Shown piece after piece: positions 27,401 through 37,843 of a DNA stretch of 64,000 nucleotides. The notes beneath the pieces are model-generated. The model saw only the letters and a list, made by a program, of their open reading frames with translations. It was not told the origin of the DNA and ran no database searches. The stretch's first letter is position 1. Each line of letters starts with the position of its first letter. The translations under genes and the position numbers were made by a program. This DNA comes from Oleiphilus messinensis (lineage in GTDB: Bacteria; Pseudomonadota; Gammaproteobacteria; Pseudomonadales; Oleiphilaceae), in NCBI RefSeq assembly GCF_002162375.1, contig NZ_CP021425.1:5630501-5694500 (forward strand), written 5' to 3'.

Positions 27401-30400
27401 CTTCCCATTTCTGGGCATAGTAACGGGCCTGCTTGACATGATAGGCCGCAAACTCTTTTTGGCCACGCGCCAGATAATGACGCGCTGCTTTCTCCCAAAT
27501 CAGGGCACAATCCTGAACAAAGCCTTGCTCACGGGACCACTCAATCGCTTTATGATAATGATCCGATGCCGCTCCGGCCTCACCTTTCATCCGGCATTTT
27601 TCCGCACAGATTAAATGATAGCGGTGCTGATGGTTCTGAGGTGCATGGTGCGCCCACTTCTGAATTTTCTTGAGACTGCTGTTTGCTTTGGACAACGACT
27701 TACGGCGGGCCAGTCCGAGTTGATTTTCTGCAACATCGAGCCAAACTAATGCATCATAGAAGTGGAACAGGGTCACAGCGAACATCCCCACCCCGCCTTT
27801 CAACACCGTCCGCCCCGCCAAAGCATGCTCCGATGCCCCTTGTACATTGCCAAAATGTACACACAACATCAGTTTCGCACAGTGATACAGGAACAGAGAA
27901 CTGACATCGCTGTTATTTTTATGTTCTGGGAATTTGCTGATTTCAGAATACGCCTCGCCCTCAAGGCGGGTTGGATGTTCCTGCGGAGTCAGGAAATTCA
28001 ATGCTGTTTGATGCCATATCCCGTGCCAGTTAAGGGATGCAACAATCTTGAAGTTGTCCAGATCATGTTGAGCCGCGGCCATATCCTGAGTCAACTGCAT
28101 GAGCGGCGCGCCACAATGAAATTGAGCCTGAAGACGGTTATTCAGCGCGTAGGAGGCGTATTCAAAATCGCCGATTTCAAGGGATTGCTGGTATGCCGTA
28201 TTTAACTCTGGAATCGAATCCCGCAAGGGGTCTCGATAATTTTTGATTATCCAGCCCCAATAGAATTGCGACTGATGGATCGGCAAGTTGTGCTGCTTGG
28301 CCAGATCAATACCAAATTGCCCGAATTCATAGCCACGTTCAATATTACCCAATACCGCACACTCGGTAATGCCCCACCATGAAAAACTGAAGCCCGCAAA
28401 CGGAGAATAACCATGGGCAACGGAATTGCGGGTGAGTTGGAAGATCACCAGGAAAACCAGATTAGGTGACGCCCAATAAGCAGGAGGAATAGTTAACCCG
28501 AGGATATTCATGGACAGCGCCACACGCTCATCCGTCATTTCTGGCAGGCCTCTCAATGACTCCGTTGAGCGACCACGCAGCATCAATTTGGTCTTCATCA
28601 ATTTTGCCATCACATCCAGGTCGCTGGGCTGTTCCGGGAGCGAAAACCCCAAAAGGCGCAATGCTTCAAGGGAAATTTTGACGGCTTCAGGCAAACGGGT
28701 TTGCGCGGTATAGGCTTGCAGGCGGATCGCATAGGCCTGAATTTTACGGGGCAGATCCTGCAAATTGGCTAACAGTTCATCAAGCCAACCTTCCATCAAA
28801 TCGTATTCTTTACTCAAATATGCAACTTCCGCCGCCAGCAATAAGAGCTCTGATGCAACTTCACTTTCCAGTTGCCAGTATTGGTTCGGTAAGGCTGCGA
28901 TTGCCGACTGGAAATAATGCAATGCGGGCTGATATGCCGTAGCCTCCTTGGCACGCTTCCCTGCAAGCAAGTTGACTTGCAATACATTTTCACGGTGCTG
29001 CTCATCAGAGTAGGCGGACTCGACGAGGTTATAGTGCTTGGCAATATCAAAAACCCGACGATGCAGTTGCTCGCCAGCGAACTTTTCCATCAGAATCCGT
29101 GCAATATTCAGATGAATTTCACTGATATTTTGCCCCTCAAGCAAACTATAGGCGGCCTGTTGAATACGGTCGTGAATAAATTGGTAACTGACCAGGTCAC
29201 AAGACGCGTCCACCTGAGCTAACCGGTAGCGATTACTCAGAGGCTTGATAACCCCTTCGATAATGGCAGGCTCAAGATATTGCGCGACCTGCTGGGTGCC
29301 GATATTCATGATGACGGCCAGCGTGGTCAAATCGAACTGGTTACCAATACAGGCTGCATATTCCAGAGCGCGGCGGGTATCCGGGTCGAATTTACGCAGC
29401 TTGTAGGCCATCAATTCAACCACGTTATCGGTAATGCTGAGGGTTTTAATTTTATCCAGATCCGCTAACCAACAGCGGGACTCGGGTGAAAAATGGACCA
29501 GCTCTTCCTTAAACAGGTTGGTGAGAAACTGAATCACAAAGAATGCATTGCCCTGGGTTTTCTCGAAGATCAGCTGCACCAAAGGAGCAACCAGCTCCGA
29601 TTCGCCTAACGTATCTTCCACCAGAGCTGAGACATCCTCAAGGGCGAGGTTTTCCACCCGAACCTCATTCAACGAGCCCGAACGTTTCTGCAACTCTTCA
29701 AGCGTTAGATGGAACGGATGGCTTGAACCGACCTCATTATCACGATACGCCCCGATGACCAGCAAATAGCGAGATTCAATATCACTCATGATATAACGCA
29801 ACAAATTCATTGAGGCGGAATCCGCCCACTGCCAGTCATCTATAAAAATAACCAACGGGTGATCTTCAGTCGCGATTGATTTAACAAAGGCATTCAACGC
29901 TAAATTAAACCGGTTCAGGGCCTGCTCCCCGGCCAGCTCCGCCGGTTCCGGCTGGGTTCCAATAATCAACTCCAACTCGGGAACCAAATTGGTGACCACG
30001 CCTGCCATCGCCCCGCCCACACCATTGAGAATCTTCGCCTTCCAGTCAGCCAGTGCTTCTTCCTGCTCTTTCAGCACATAGCGAACAAATTCCCGAATGG
30101 TTGAAGTCCAGGCAAAATAGGGATTATCCCGTTCGTATTGATCAAATTTTCCGGAGATGAACAGTCCGTGCTTTTCGGTCAAAGGACGATGCACCTCATG
30201 GACCAAGGCACTCTTACCCGTTCCGGAATAGCCCGCAATCATAATGAGTTCTTTTTCACCCCGACTGACACGATCAAATGCATCTACGATGGCGCGAACC
30301 TCATTTTCCCGACCATACAATTGCTCCGGAATGATAAAGTCTTCCGAGAAATCCTGCTCACCCAGCGCAAAAGGCATAATCTGCCCCGTTGCCGCCAATT

Positions 30401-31226
30401 GCTCATGACAATGCTGCAAGTCATAGCAAAGACCTGCTGCAGACTGGTATCGGGCGTCCGGCATTTTTGCCATGAGACGGGTTATGATTTGGGAAACAGG
30501 GAGCGGGATATTGGGATTAACGTAGTGAGGTTCCAGTGGCGTGAGGGCGATATGGGCATGAACCAGCTCGATACCATCAATGCCCTGAAACGGTAACGTG
30601 CCGGTAAACAATTGATAAAGTGTAACCCCGAGAGAATACAAATCCGCCCGGTAGTCCACCGTCCGGTTTAGCCTTCCCGTTTGCTCCGGGGCGATATAGG
30701 CAAGCGTCCCGTCAATCTGATTTTGATGCAAAAAGGAGTGATGCTCACGCGCAATTCGGGATGCGATACCAAAGTCAATCACGTTCAAGCGGTTATCTTC
30801 CGGCTGCCAAACCAGATTACTCGGGTTAATATCCTTGTGAACGATGCGGGCCTTATGAATGCATTCCAGGGCTTTACTGGCCTGAATTGCAATACTCAAA
30901 TGGGTCGCCAGATCAAAGGATTCATCCGCAATCCAGGCGGCAAGGTCTTTTGCGCCAATATCCTCCTTCACCAGTACCAGCGTATTCTGGTAGGGCTCCA
31001 GGCTTAGCACCTTGACCACTGCATTACACGCCGTCAGCTGTCGTGTGATTTCGTATTCATTACGGTAGCGCGCCAGATCCTCTTGTCCAGGGAAATCATG
31101 ATTCAATACCTTGAGAATGACCGATCTGCCATTAATCTGATCCGTAGCCCGATAGACTCGAGCATGTTTACTTTCGAAGAGTTGTTCGGAAATGTCGTAG
31201 TTCAGAATAGTCGGCATGATCGTCAC
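24468..31226 (-). CDS. giant Ser/Thr kinase-ATPase-GAF-hybrid histidine kinase
   Basis: 2252 residues, cytoplasmic. Order: Ser/Thr kinase (VILKVL Lys, HKDINPSN catalytic Asp near 131, DFGIAS, APEQTG); AAA ATPase with Walker A GYSGTGKS near 335 and Walker [12 protein letters not shown]; a long TPR-like helical region of about 700-1230; GAF of about 1290-1430; HisKA with [11 protein letters not shown] (His near 1532); HATPase ending [13 protein letters not shown]; two receivers (Asp near 1820 in [10 protein letters not shown] and near 1964 in [10 protein letters not shown]); and an Hpt with [12 protein letters not shown] (His near 2117). All catalytic motifs look intact. It sits between an acyltransferase-like gene and a diguanylate cyclase on the same strand. 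The input signal is unknown. Confidence 0.93.
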   Translation of the reverse strand: MTIMPTILNYDISEQLFESKHARVYRATDQINGRSVILKVLNHDFPGQEDLARYRNEYEITRQLTACNAVVKVLSLEPYQNTLVLVKEDIGAKDLAAWIADESFDLATHLSIAIQASKALECIHKARIVHKDINPSNLVWQPEDNRLNVIDFGIASRIAREHHSFLHQNQIDGTLAYIAPEQTGRLNRTVDYRADLYSLGVTLYQLFTGTLPFQGIDGIELVHAHIALTPLEPHYVNPNIPLPVSQIITRLMAKMPDARYQSAAGLCYDLQHCHEQLAATGQIMPFALGEQDFSEDFIIPEQLYGRENEVRAIVDAFDRVSRGEKELIMIAGYSGTGKSALVHEVHRPLTEKHGLFISGKFDQYERDNPYFAWTSTIREFVRYVLKEQEEALADWKAKILNGVGGAMAGVVTNLVPELELIIGTQPEPAELAGEQALNRFNLALNAFVKSIATEDHPLVIFIDDWQWADSASMNLLRYIMSDIESRYLLVIGAYRDNEVGSSHPFHLTLEELQKRSGSLNEVRVENLALEDVSALVEDTLGESELVAPLVQLIFEKTQGNAFFVIQFLTNLFKEELVHFSPESRCWLADLDKIKTLSITDNVVELMAYKLRKFDPDTRRALEYAACIGNQFDLTTLAVIMNIGTQQVAQYLEPAIIEGVIKPLSNRYRLAQVDASCDLVSYQFIHDRIQQAAYSLLEGQNISEIHLNIARILMEKFAGEQLHRRVFDIAKHYNLVESAYSDEQHRENVLQVNLLAGKRAKEATAYQPALHYFQSAIAALPNQYWQLESEVASELLLLAAEVAYLSKEYDLMEGWLDELLANLQDLPRKIQAYAIRLQAYTAQTRLPEAVKISLEALRLLGFSLPEQPSDLDVMAKLMKTKLMLRGRSTESLRGLPEMTDERVALSMNILGLTIPPAYWASPNLVFLVIFQLTRNSVAHGYSPFAGFSFSWWGITECAVLGNIERGYEFGQFGIDLAKQHNLPIHQSQFYWGWIIKNYRDPLRDSIPELNTAYQQSLEIGDFEYASYALNNRLQAQFHCGAPLMQLTQDMAAAQHDLDNFKIVASLNWHGIWHQTALNFLTPQEHPTRLEGEAYSEISKFPEHKNNSDVSSLFLYHCAKLMLCVHFGNVQGASEHALAGRTVLKGGVGMFAVTLFHFYDALVWLDVAENQLGLARRKSLSKANSSLKKIQKWAHHAPQNHQHRYHLICAEKCRMKGEAGAASDHYHKAIEWSREQGFVQDCALIWEKAARHYLARGQKEFAAYHVKQARYYAQKWEAQGKVDYLEFQFREILPMLETKESPSVSVTTHQHLSTGNSSSMSTTTLHDLDLDSILKSSYAITQEIVFEKLVKTLLEITMENAGAQKGILFFRQEEKLQPVAKAEVVQNRIEHAPPEPENPLPHDGEFSHTVFNTVARAGKLVLLDNACQHSDFKTDPYISSTECKSIICLPIHHQSKLIGVLYLENNMMPGAFTQQRVEMLSLLSTHAAISLKNADHYAMLESEVRDRTREIEEKNFALKVANDAKSEFLANMSHEIRTPMNAIIGLSKLALKTDLSTVQLDYQSKILESAEVLLDIINDILDFSKIEAGKMKLESISFNLDKLIERVVNVCSLRAHAKALELVVDMSPGLPKQLIGDPLRLQQILVNLINNAVKFTEVGHVAVQAKESGRFDDQLTIEFRVSDTGIGMSEEQRQRLFQTFTQADVSTTRKYGGTGLGLAISKQLTEMMGGKIRVDSVMGEGAVFTFTTQVQVAGKQPVGKDSITLDNLKILVVDDNEISRVVLAGMLNHYNARIVQAKSGEEAIKLVKAHYDHGAAFDLVIMDWKMPVMDGIEAAKIIKQDSSMVNTPAVLMVSAYDKDEARALSESVGIDGFMEKPVSQATLVDIISRCLSSADIQTRDEQAQGDNITLLDMSGARVLLVEDNAINRQVAIGFLDETGVALDIAENGKVAVDKVAENHYELVLMDIQMPEMDGLTATQKIREMEQGATLPIIAMTAHAMPGEKERSLQAGMNDHITKPIDPDELYHKMAQWIDGSSVQQRKSQRIKSLNTTQENVFLIDRLRDNPQLCVDSALQKMQGKTELYLNLLQDFVKDYSTIREKMQKLWHEKDTESLYRFAHSLKSNAAYVGAEVISKAAEDLENAITANKGVQAKLEVTAELTENLVRNAEPAVKIKANTDARSGFDQQAALGIINRLIPLVEDSNAKAEDLMPALNEICQGSPHQNAAESIADLIDDVEYSEALGRLKQLVAEMQ

Positions 31227-31296
31227 GGCCTTACAGAAGTTTAACCATCAATGTTATTTGGCAGCTCACGGCTGCCGATCCAATTTGCGAGTTGTG

Positions 31297-32634
31297 CTAG
31301 GCATTCACAAAAAGCCGTTCAACTTCGGCAACCAACAACCTGTTTTCATCATCGTTACGTAAAGATGGAAACATCGAGAAGCAAAGCTGATCATTGAAAG
31401 ACAAGTTAATTACCACAATGGCGCGATTGATTAGCGCGGCCCCGCCAGCGTCCTTGGGATCAACATTGACGGCACTGAGATGGGCAATGGATTCGCAACC
31501 ATGAATCAGATTTTTATCGGCCAGAAACCGGTAGTTGTTCCAGTTGGTGATGACGTAGGATAACTCCTCATCTGCTGTACCCATGATGTTTTCATTGGCC
31601 GCGGCTTCCACCAGTTCGAAACAGGTTAAATTGATTTGTTTCGCCTTGAATTCAACGATGCGTTCGTGAACGGCCTTGGCGATATCCTCGATGTCTGGTT
31701 CCCCACGGGTGGTCAAGGGCACAAAAGCAATGTAGTTACCAATGTAATCCTTGCGCATTTCCGGACTGAGTAAATCCGACACTGTTTTGCCACTGATAAT
31801 ATGTTCACCCTGCTTGTTTTTATGGGTCACATTCAGGTTATACAGGGCCTTGTGGAGCACCGCCGTGATCACCGCATTTTTGGTAACATCGGGATACTTT
31901 TCACGACATTTTTCGATCATGGGTCGAGCATCGACAACACAACTGACCGGATGGCGCGTGCGCTCGGCGAAACGTGGCAGCAATTCCGGCAAGGTATCAA
32001 TACGAACCCCGTAATCACCAATATCCGCAACCGCATACGACTCCAGGTCTTGCGCATTGGCGTCCAGATCATAATCTTCACTGCGGAGCAGAGAGCACAT
32101 TTCGGTTGCATCGAGAGTATGCAAACGATGCGCAGCCTCAAGCACTTCAGCTTCTGCAGCCGTGTTCCCTTCTTTCCTGGCGTTGTACAAATCCACGATC
32201 AAATGAAACAGGGTTTCTGCACTGCGCGCATCCAGAAACTCATGGGAACACATCTGAGCGATGGCGAATTGATCCGGCGCGCCCGGATCGCTTGAGCGCA
32301 AAACAACCAGATTCATGGGAAAGTTGTTGCTCCCGGATCGCACGTCGAAGCCCCGTGCGGAGAGCTTTTTCAACTCATCCTCAATATGGGGTGTATCAAT
32401 AACGTGAAAACACTGCCCGTAATCCTCAAATGGATGCCATGAGAAATCATTCTGAGCTTTAAATTGTATCTGGTGGTTGAGCTTTGCAATGGTTTCGGAA
32501 ATAGTACTAAAGCAACTTTGCAGCAGATCAGTATCGATTTGACCTTTAAAAACGTAAGCAGCCGTAAACAATATTTCTGCCCGACTCATCAATCCTTCGA
32601 GATTGAGTTTGCCGATGGAATGAGTAGGAACCAT
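31297..32634 (-). CDS. condensation-domain-like acyltransferase
   Basis: 445 residues, cytoplasmic. It resembles the CoA-dependent acyltransferase/condensation superfamily: an N-terminal half with the motif CSHEFLDARSAE (HxxxD type, near residue 130), and a C-terminal half with GNYIAFVPLTTRGEPDIEDI and a strand pair near AIVVINLSFNDQLCFS resembling the DFGWG region. PapA or alcohol-acetyltransferase relatives are the nearest comparison; substrates unknown. It is the first gene of the unit leading into the giant kinase 70 bases downstream, so its product or substrate could relate to the sensed signal. Confidence 0.65.
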   Translation of the reverse strand: MVPTHSIGKLNLEGLMSRAEILFTAAYVFKGQIDTDLLQSCFSTISETIAKLNHQIQFKAQNDFSWHPFEDYGQCFHVIDTPHIEDELKKLSARGFDVRSGSNNFPMNLVVLRSSDPGAPDQFAIAQMCSHEFLDARSAETLFHLIVDLYNARKEGNTAAEAEVLEAAHRLHTLDATEMCSLLRSEDYDLDANAQDLESYAVADIGDYGVRIDTLPELLPRFAERTRHPVSCVVDARPMIEKCREKYPDVTKNAVITAVLHKALYNLNVTHKNKQGEHIISGKTVSDLLSPEMRKDYIGNYIAFVPLTTRGEPDIEDIAKAVHERIVEFKAKQINLTCFELVEAAANENIMGTADEELSYVITNWNNYRFLADKNLIHGCESIAHLSAVNVDPKDAGGAALINRAIVVINLSFNDQLCFSMFPSLRNDDENRLLVAEVERLFVNA

Positions 32635-32959
32635 ATCCTCTGAGCCTCATGACTGTGGAACTGAAAGGTAGTATTTGGCATATCCGCCTTCTATCGACCA
32701 AGAAGCCGTACGAAAAACCATAAATTAGAAACGTATCAGGCGGGTGTTTTTATTATCAGTATTGGTTCGGCACCGTTAAACATAGAAAGATTGTCCCAAT
32801 CTGGTGCATGCCGAACAACTTTCCCTTGCTCTAAAGTTATAGCTGAGTTTGTCGATTACGCAATGTATTCAACAGCCTATCGAACACAAATAAAGCGAAC
32901 TTTAACGAATTGAGAAACGTTAACAAGCAAAGAAGACGCAACAAACGGCAGGTAAAACA

Positions 32960-32983
32960 GGAGGCCAGACAAGGTTGACCTCC
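32960..32983 (-). terminator. stem-loop after the DNase II partner gene
   Basis: On the minus strand GGAGGTC pairs with GGCCTCC across a 10-base loop (one G-U pair), 10 bases past the stop codon, followed by a short TGTTTTA run. The rest of 32635-32960 contains nothing I recognise and presumably holds the promoter of the acyltransferase/kinase unit. Confidence 0.5.
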
Positions 32984-32992
32984 ACGACGATA

Positions 32993-34210
32993 TTACCGGT
33001 CCAGTAAAACCTCTAAACTGGTTTCCTCACATATCTTCTGGGCTTCTTCCATGGATACCTTGAAGCAGAATTGCAATGCATTCGGGTCAGGATAATAGAG
33101 CGACCCCTGATGGAGGGTAAGCTGGCACACTGTTTTCAATTGTGCATCCTGCTGCCAGTACTCGATACACTCAGTCATGGTCTCCTGTGGATCCAGGCTC
33201 GGATCCGCTGCCATCCTGACTTGCCACCGGGCTGCAGCCAGATCATCTTTCATCAGGTTTACTGCAGAACGCATATGGCCAGGGGCAATCTGGCCCGAAC
33301 CGACATAGCCCGTTTCAGGGTGTTTATCATCAATCTGCGCCTGCGCATAGAAACGATAAGGGTGATTGGTGGCCAGCACCGCAGTTTTACGGTTGGGCAC
33401 TATTTTCGCTAAAGCAGTTTTGTTAATGCCCAACTTCTGCCCCGTCCCTTCCAGAAACAGGTGCTCAAACTCGGATCGGGGATGTGCGCCATAAATCACG
33501 ACCGGTACAGTGAAATCCAAGTTACCGGGTGCCGGGTTCAACATCAGACGGGTCAACTCGATCTGATACTCCGAAAAGTATTCAATCGGAATCAATCCGT
33601 ATTTGTACTTGGTTTTGTCGACCTTCTTAGAACCCTGATCATCCGGTGCGGCAATCGGTGTGGCATCGACAACCGTTTCGTAACGCCAACTGCTCTGCTC
33701 GCTTTCAACTCCGTTTATCTGCAACAGCTCTTCCCAACGTACGGGTACCGGATCATTGAGATAATCGCGCATCGGGTCCAGCAACCGGATAGGCGGGTAG
33801 TGAAAGAACTGAACTGACTTCTGGCGCGCCATAGCTTGCCCAAGCGGCAGAAAAAAGCGCCATTGTCCGGTATTCTCCGGGTCCCACTTATCGACTTTGT
33901 GGAGCTGTGGAATCACATTATTCAGTGCATTCTGGCCGATCTGGAGTAATGCCGGTAGCCGTTCGCTATAAAGTGCAATAACCTGGGTGATATCCGCATC
34001 AGCATCGTTGCCAATCAACTCAAGCGCAACCTGATCATTTTCAAGGGTGACCGTTGCTTGCACGTGTTCACTGACACCGTCACGATCCAAAGTCTGTTTA
34101 AACCAGTGCAGCACTGTATCAGACAGCGACTCTGTCGAGCCCGGAATATTGGGATAAGAATACAGTTCGGAAATGGCCTGTACATCGCCAAGTATTATTT
34201 TACTGTTCAT
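32993..34210 (-). CDS. unknown protein paired with the DNase II homologue
   Basis: 405 residues from the ATG at 34210 (GGAG about 10 bases upstream); an extra seven codons from a TTG are possible. No signal peptide, membrane segment or known motif. The sequence is globular with mixed alpha/beta composition, including VIYGAHPRSEFEHLFLEG and YFSEYQIELTRLM. It follows the DNase II gene within about 20 bases, so the two are co-transcribed. It could be a partner, inhibitor or carrier of the nuclease. No function is assigned. Confidence 0.75.
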   Translation of the reverse strand: MNSKIILGDVQAISELYSYPNIPGSTESLSDTVLHWFKQTLDRDGVSEHVQATVTLENDQVALELIGNDADADITQVIALYSERLPALLQIGQNALNNVIPQLHKVDKWDPENTGQWRFFLPLGQAMARQKSVQFFHYPPIRLLDPMRDYLNDPVPVRWEELLQINGVESEQSSWRYETVVDATPIAAPDDQGSKKVDKTKYKYGLIPIEYFSEYQIELTRLMLNPAPGNLDFTVPVVIYGAHPRSEFEHLFLEGTGQKLGINKTALAKIVPNRKTAVLATNHPYRFYAQAQIDDKHPETGYVGSGQIAPGHMRSAVNLMKDDLAAARWQVRMAADPSLDPQETMTECIEYWQQDAQLKTVCQLTLHQGSLYYPDPNALQFCFKVSMEEAQKICEETSLEVLLDR

Positions 34211-34231
34211 CGAGATCAATCTCCGTTTCAA

Positions 34232-35536
34232 TCAGGTTATCTGGCCATCAATTTTTTCGATTTCATTCAGGTCTTGCCACAGGGCCGGTTCATGGAAGCA
34301 GATCGCACCACCTCCGCGTTTTTCCTGGGAAGTCATGCGGTTAATATCCGCGACACAAATCCAACTCTGCGCCGTGCCCGGTTCAGTATCCAGTGTATGC
34401 ACCCCGTGCTCGGCGTCGGATTCCGAAATCGACCACTTGGCGTGATCGTGGGTATACGACCAGCTAATGCCTGTTAAAGGTTGACCCTGTGCGTCGGTGA
34501 GGACAGACAGGTCAACGGTGGTAATCTCATCTTCTAGATGCTTCTGGTCACCATCTTCAAACTCATGATGATATTCATGGTTGTTATGGTCGGTCTCAAA
34601 ATCCTTGTCGCCAAATTCGGCCTGTCCATTTACGGTATCTACCGGCAACCCTGCTGTGGCGGTCAAGCGACGCCAGGTCTCTACTCGCAAGTCTGTTTGC
34701 AGCGTCGGCCCAACAAGATTAATCCAGAAATCATCCATCCAGGCACCGCTCTTGGCGATCAGGCGAAAATCTTTCCCTGCGGACGATTGAAAACTCATAT
34801 CTGTAGGGGGCCGCTTGCCATGTTCTTTAACATAAGCCTGGGAATAAGCGGGTGGTTCATGCCCCTGGGCCAGCGTCCAAAGATCCGACCACTGGGAATC
34901 CTGGGTCACGCGCTCTGGTAACTTGCACCCAAACACCTGGGGTTCGTGCTGTCGCGCCAGCACGGCGGCAATTTGATTTGCCGTGGCCACATCTTTCAGG
35001 GTAATGCAGATAAACGTTTGCGCATATTTATAAGCATAATCCGGATAGAAAAAACGGGTTGCCGGGTCTTCATGCAAATCCGGAATCCGGGGCGTAGAAT
35101 GCGCCAGCCAAACCGCCGTGTCCGACTCCAGATCAAACATCAACGTGCCTTTACAGTGCCCGTTATGAGCACAATCAACCGGATGTCCGCGGTCTTTCTC
35201 TCGCGCTTTTTCGCTGTAATATTTGGGAGGAACCTTAGGTGCCCAATCGCCATGGTCCAGGGAATAGGGATACTCATCATTGTAATGAATCCACCCGATA
35301 CTGTCGGATGACCCGGAGGCGGAATCAAAAAGCTGGTTCATGGTATGAAACAACGCCCCCTGCGCCGCCGTACCCAATCGATGGGGTGACAACGTCAGCT
35401 TCTTGCACTCAACGCCGTCATAATAAAGATACTCATTACCTGTCGTCTTAGCTTGACGGCCAACACCTTCCGGCAGTTTATACATAAACCACCAGTCCAC
35501 ATCCGCGCCATCAACATCATTCTTCGCCGCTAACAC
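34232..35536 (-). CDS. DNase II family nuclease without signal peptide
   Basis: 434 residues covering the whole DNase II domain (PF03265). The start DVDWWFMYKLP matches the mature N-terminus of animal enzymes. The two catalytic HxK motifs are present: GHCKG (His127, Lys129) and DHAKW (His365, Lys367). HYNDEYP, WLAHSTPRIP, YAQTFICITL, VADINRM and KRGGG are also conserved. Residues about 305-337 are an insertion rich in Asp, Glu and His. The family cuts DNA without metal, usually in acidic compartments after secretion; this protein has no leader. The GTG start has AAGGAGG close upstream. It is first in a two-gene unit. Confidence 0.9.
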   Translation of the reverse strand: MLAAKNDVDGADVDWWFMYKLPEGVGRQAKTTGNEYLYYDGVECKKLTLSPHRLGTAAQGALFHTMNQLFDSASGSSDSIGWIHYNDEYPYSLDHGDWAPKVPPKYYSEKAREKDRGHPVDCAHNGHCKGTLMFDLESDTAVWLAHSTPRIPDLHEDPATRFFYPDYAYKYAQTFICITLKDVATANQIAAVLARQHEPQVFGCKLPERVTQDSQWSDLWTLAQGHEPPAYSQAYVKEHGKRPPTDMSFQSSAGKDFRLIAKSGAWMDDFWINLVGPTLQTDLRVETWRRLTATAGLPVDTVNGQAEFGDKDFETDHNNHEYHHEFEDGDQKHLEDEITTVDLSVLTDAQGQPLTGISWSYTHDHAKWSISESDAEHGVHTLDTEPGTAQSWICVADINRMTSQEKRGGGAICFHEPALWQDLNEIEKIDGQIT

Positions 35537-35664
35537 ACGTCCTCCTTAATCCCTGTTATTTTCTATGCTGTTTATTCAGTGAAGTTGAGGTTTGTGGAAT
35601 TTGCCAGAGGGATGTGTGTTTGGGATGGGGTTTATTTGGGAATGAGAGTAATATGAGTCCCCTA

Positions 35665-36501
35665 TTAAATTTTTCGATACCGGTTGATTGCTGGCTTGGT
35701 AGTTTTTCGAGTTTGCTTTTTATAGAACTGAAGTCTGTGATCTGCCACTAATGCCGCCTTACCATGCTTGAATTGCAGGCGATCAATGTTAATAGTCGTG
35801 CCGAACGTGGCGCGTAATTGATGGGGCACCAAGAGTTTTAGCTGGTAAGCATCTTCCTGTTTACTGGGCGATAGCTGGGCATTTTGCCAGCCCCAGGATT
35901 CATCATGAGAACCCACCAATAGAAATTCACGGTGTCGCGCTTCGTGCCAGCGTTGTTTCCAGCCTTCAATGGCCGAACCCGTTGCTAACGCTTGACGCTC
36001 TTTCAGTAGCTTTCGACCACCAAAACAAATCGGTGTTTTGTTTTCCTGTTTTTCAGCCACCAAGGCGGCCTGCTTTTGCTGCCAACGACGCAGTTTCACT
36101 TCTTTCTGTCGTAGCCTGTCACGAAGTTGTTTTGCCTGTTGCGGGCAGCCTTTCTCTGCAACATGATCACAGCGCTTCTCTAGCTTGTTGAGCGTTTTCT
36201 CCAGCTGTTTGATTTTAACGTCCAGCGTCACCAGCCGGTTGTTTCGATTGGTTTGGTAAGACTGGATTAAACCTTTAATGCTTTGCCGGACGCCTTGAAA
36301 CACCCGATAGCTGAACGGCATCCCCATTTCATGCATAAACTGGGTACGATTCAATTGCTGGGCTTTAGGCTTTTGTAAGTTAGCAAACCAACGAAACTTC
36401 ACTTGATTCCACAGCTCGGCATAGTGGCACAATGCCGCATCCTGCTCATAAATCAAATCAAGCCGGGTTTCAAAGGTGAGTGTTTTCGTTGGCGTATCCA
36501 C
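35665..36501 (-). pseudogene. tnpB: TnpB, N-terminal half only (copy 2)
   Basis: Codons 1-247 are nearly identical to the TnpB at 15173, differing mainly at a short patch (ALATGSAIEGWKQ here). Near base 35755 the homology ends and an unrelated 31-codon basic tail finishes the frame. All RuvC motifs are therefore lost and no nuclease activity is possible. Confidence 0.85.
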
Positions 36502-36593
36502 TAGGCGATGGCTCGTTGATTTTTACGACGATGGGTGGAAACGGCCACACCCAGCAGAAAAGCGGCAGCGCCTATCGATAGAAGTTCAGCCAT
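36501..36593 (-). pseudogene. HTH remnant of IS607 TnpA, internally deleted
   Basis: A 30-codon frame beginning MAELLSIGAAAFLLGVAVST and ending HRRKNQRAIA. Compared with copy 1 it lacks exactly 57 bases (19 codons), removing the second half of the HTH but keeping the frame and the overlap with tnpB. Confidence 0.75.
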
Positions 36594-36621
36594 AATCATC
36601 ACCTTCATCCATGAGAAAAAA

Positions 36622-36640
36622 CACTGTACAAGCCACTGTA
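36622..36640 (-). repeat. direct repeats at the left end of IS607-like copy 2
   Basis: On the minus strand TACAGTG-GCTTG-TACAGTG, the counterpart of TACAGTA-GCTTG-TACAGTA in copy 1. Both units carry the same change, which supports a functional rather than accidental repeat. Confidence 0.6.
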
Positions 36641-36753
36641 TACAAGTAGATTTAGTCAAGTATTTCGTTAACTGTTAAAACCCTGGTTTGATCACTTGAT
36701 GGGAACCCGTGAATACGTCCCGGATGCGGTTTACAAACCAGCCTGCCCGATCG

Positions 36754-37689
36754 TTAGTACTGGCAAACTTCAGGGGGAACCGAGCCTACCATATCCCGCC
36801 TGACGGCAGCGCTCGCGGCAAAGGAAGAACCTCTCAACACCTTCCAGTAGGTTTTGGGCAACTGTTGCCGTGCTGAACCGGGCTGATACCCGGTCAGCTC
36901 CGCCACCTGAATATCCGGACAATGATCATCATTTATGTCATACCCCACCGGTTCCCCCAGCGCATTATCCACCCGGCGTAACCAATAGGCTGCATTCGCA
37001 TAGTCATCGACGAAAACATTGTCCGCAACAAAATGGCGCAACTCCTGCTCAGTCGCGCCAACGGTAGTGACCCCGCGAGCAAACGAATAGGTGTTCACCA
37101 TACGTGATCCGCCATTTCCTGCGATGGTATAGACGGGTACCCCGTAGTCCACGATATCCTCCAACACGGATATAATTTGGAACGTCAATTTCCAGACCGG
37201 ATCGGTGCGTCCCCAGGTTGACAGCGTTGCAACATATTGGTCGACCTGCTCCGGATTCAAGGAATCAGAAAAAGCGCTGATCAACGTCGAAGACTCCCAG
37301 GGCAAGAGCACCGCTTCGATAGGCTCCTGCCAAAACACATACTTTCGAATTTCCACCAGATTACGCAGAATTTCTGCAATGGGCAGTTGACCTTGTTGAA
37401 TCGGAAAGCGTCGGATTTCAATGTCGGGATGGGATACCAAGCGACTCACAATATCGCCGTGGTACAGCGGCTCTCGCTGCTGGTCTGCATCAATATCAAT
37501 AAAACTGTGCAACACCGTGTGATGCTGGCGTTCGGTATCAGACTTGAAGTACTGATCGCCGGGATAGAATTGATCCACCAACGCGATCTGATGAGTCCGG
37601 GAAGCGCTTGAAACAGCGCTGACCAAAAACAGCAAGCCACCCAGAATAAGGCAATGCAAGCGGGACATGGTCAAAATCGACAATACCAT
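36754..37689 (-). CDS. small secreted subtilase-like protein (S8 family)
   Basis: 311 residues with a signal peptide to about residue 30. The subtilisin order is kept: Asp39 in IALVDQ, His77 in LYHGDI, an oxyanion-type Asn in TIAGNGG near 196, and Ser in GSSFAASAA near 293. There is no obvious prodomain, and the text around each motif is divergent (SSFAAS instead of GTSMAAP), so it may be a weak or highly specific protease or an inactive relative. GAGGAG precedes the ATG. It is transcribed alone. Confidence 0.7.
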   Translation of the reverse strand: MVLSILTMSRLHCLILGGLLFLVSAVSSASRTHQIALVDQFYPGDQYFKSDTERQHHTVLHSFIDIDADQQREPLYHGDIVSRLVSHPDIEIRRFPIQQGQLPIAEILRNLVEIRKYVFWQEPIEAVLLPWESSTLISAFSDSLNPEQVDQYVATLSTWGRTDPVWKLTFQIISVLEDIVDYGVPVYTIAGNGGSRMVNTYSFARGVTTVGATEQELRHFVADNVFVDDYANAAYWLRRVDNALGEPVGYDINDDHCPDIQVAELTGYQPGSARQQLPKTYWKVLRGSSFAASAAVRRDMVGSVPPEVCQY

Positions 37690-37843
37690 CAGCCACTCTC
37701 CTCAAAAGATAAGTCGCCGGGTGCCGAAACCACCTCAGCAACGATGTCATTCGGGAAAACCTGATTTTAGTATAGGTCAAATAGTGATCAATTTTAAAGA
37801 TGGCGGGACTCATGCCAGACATTTAGCTTGTCTGCAGCAATTG

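Larger units (their letters stand above)
35755..36690 (-). mobile_element. IS607-like element, copy 2, 3'-truncated
   Basis: Shares the left end (TTTAACAGTTAACGAAATAC), direct repeats, HTH frame and tnpB 5' half with the copy at 14935. The tnpB 3' half, the guide-RNA region and the right end are gone. Both copies begin after a GG-rich junction, as expected for IS607. The 130 bases between 35537 and 35664 show nothing recognisable. Confidence 0.8.
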
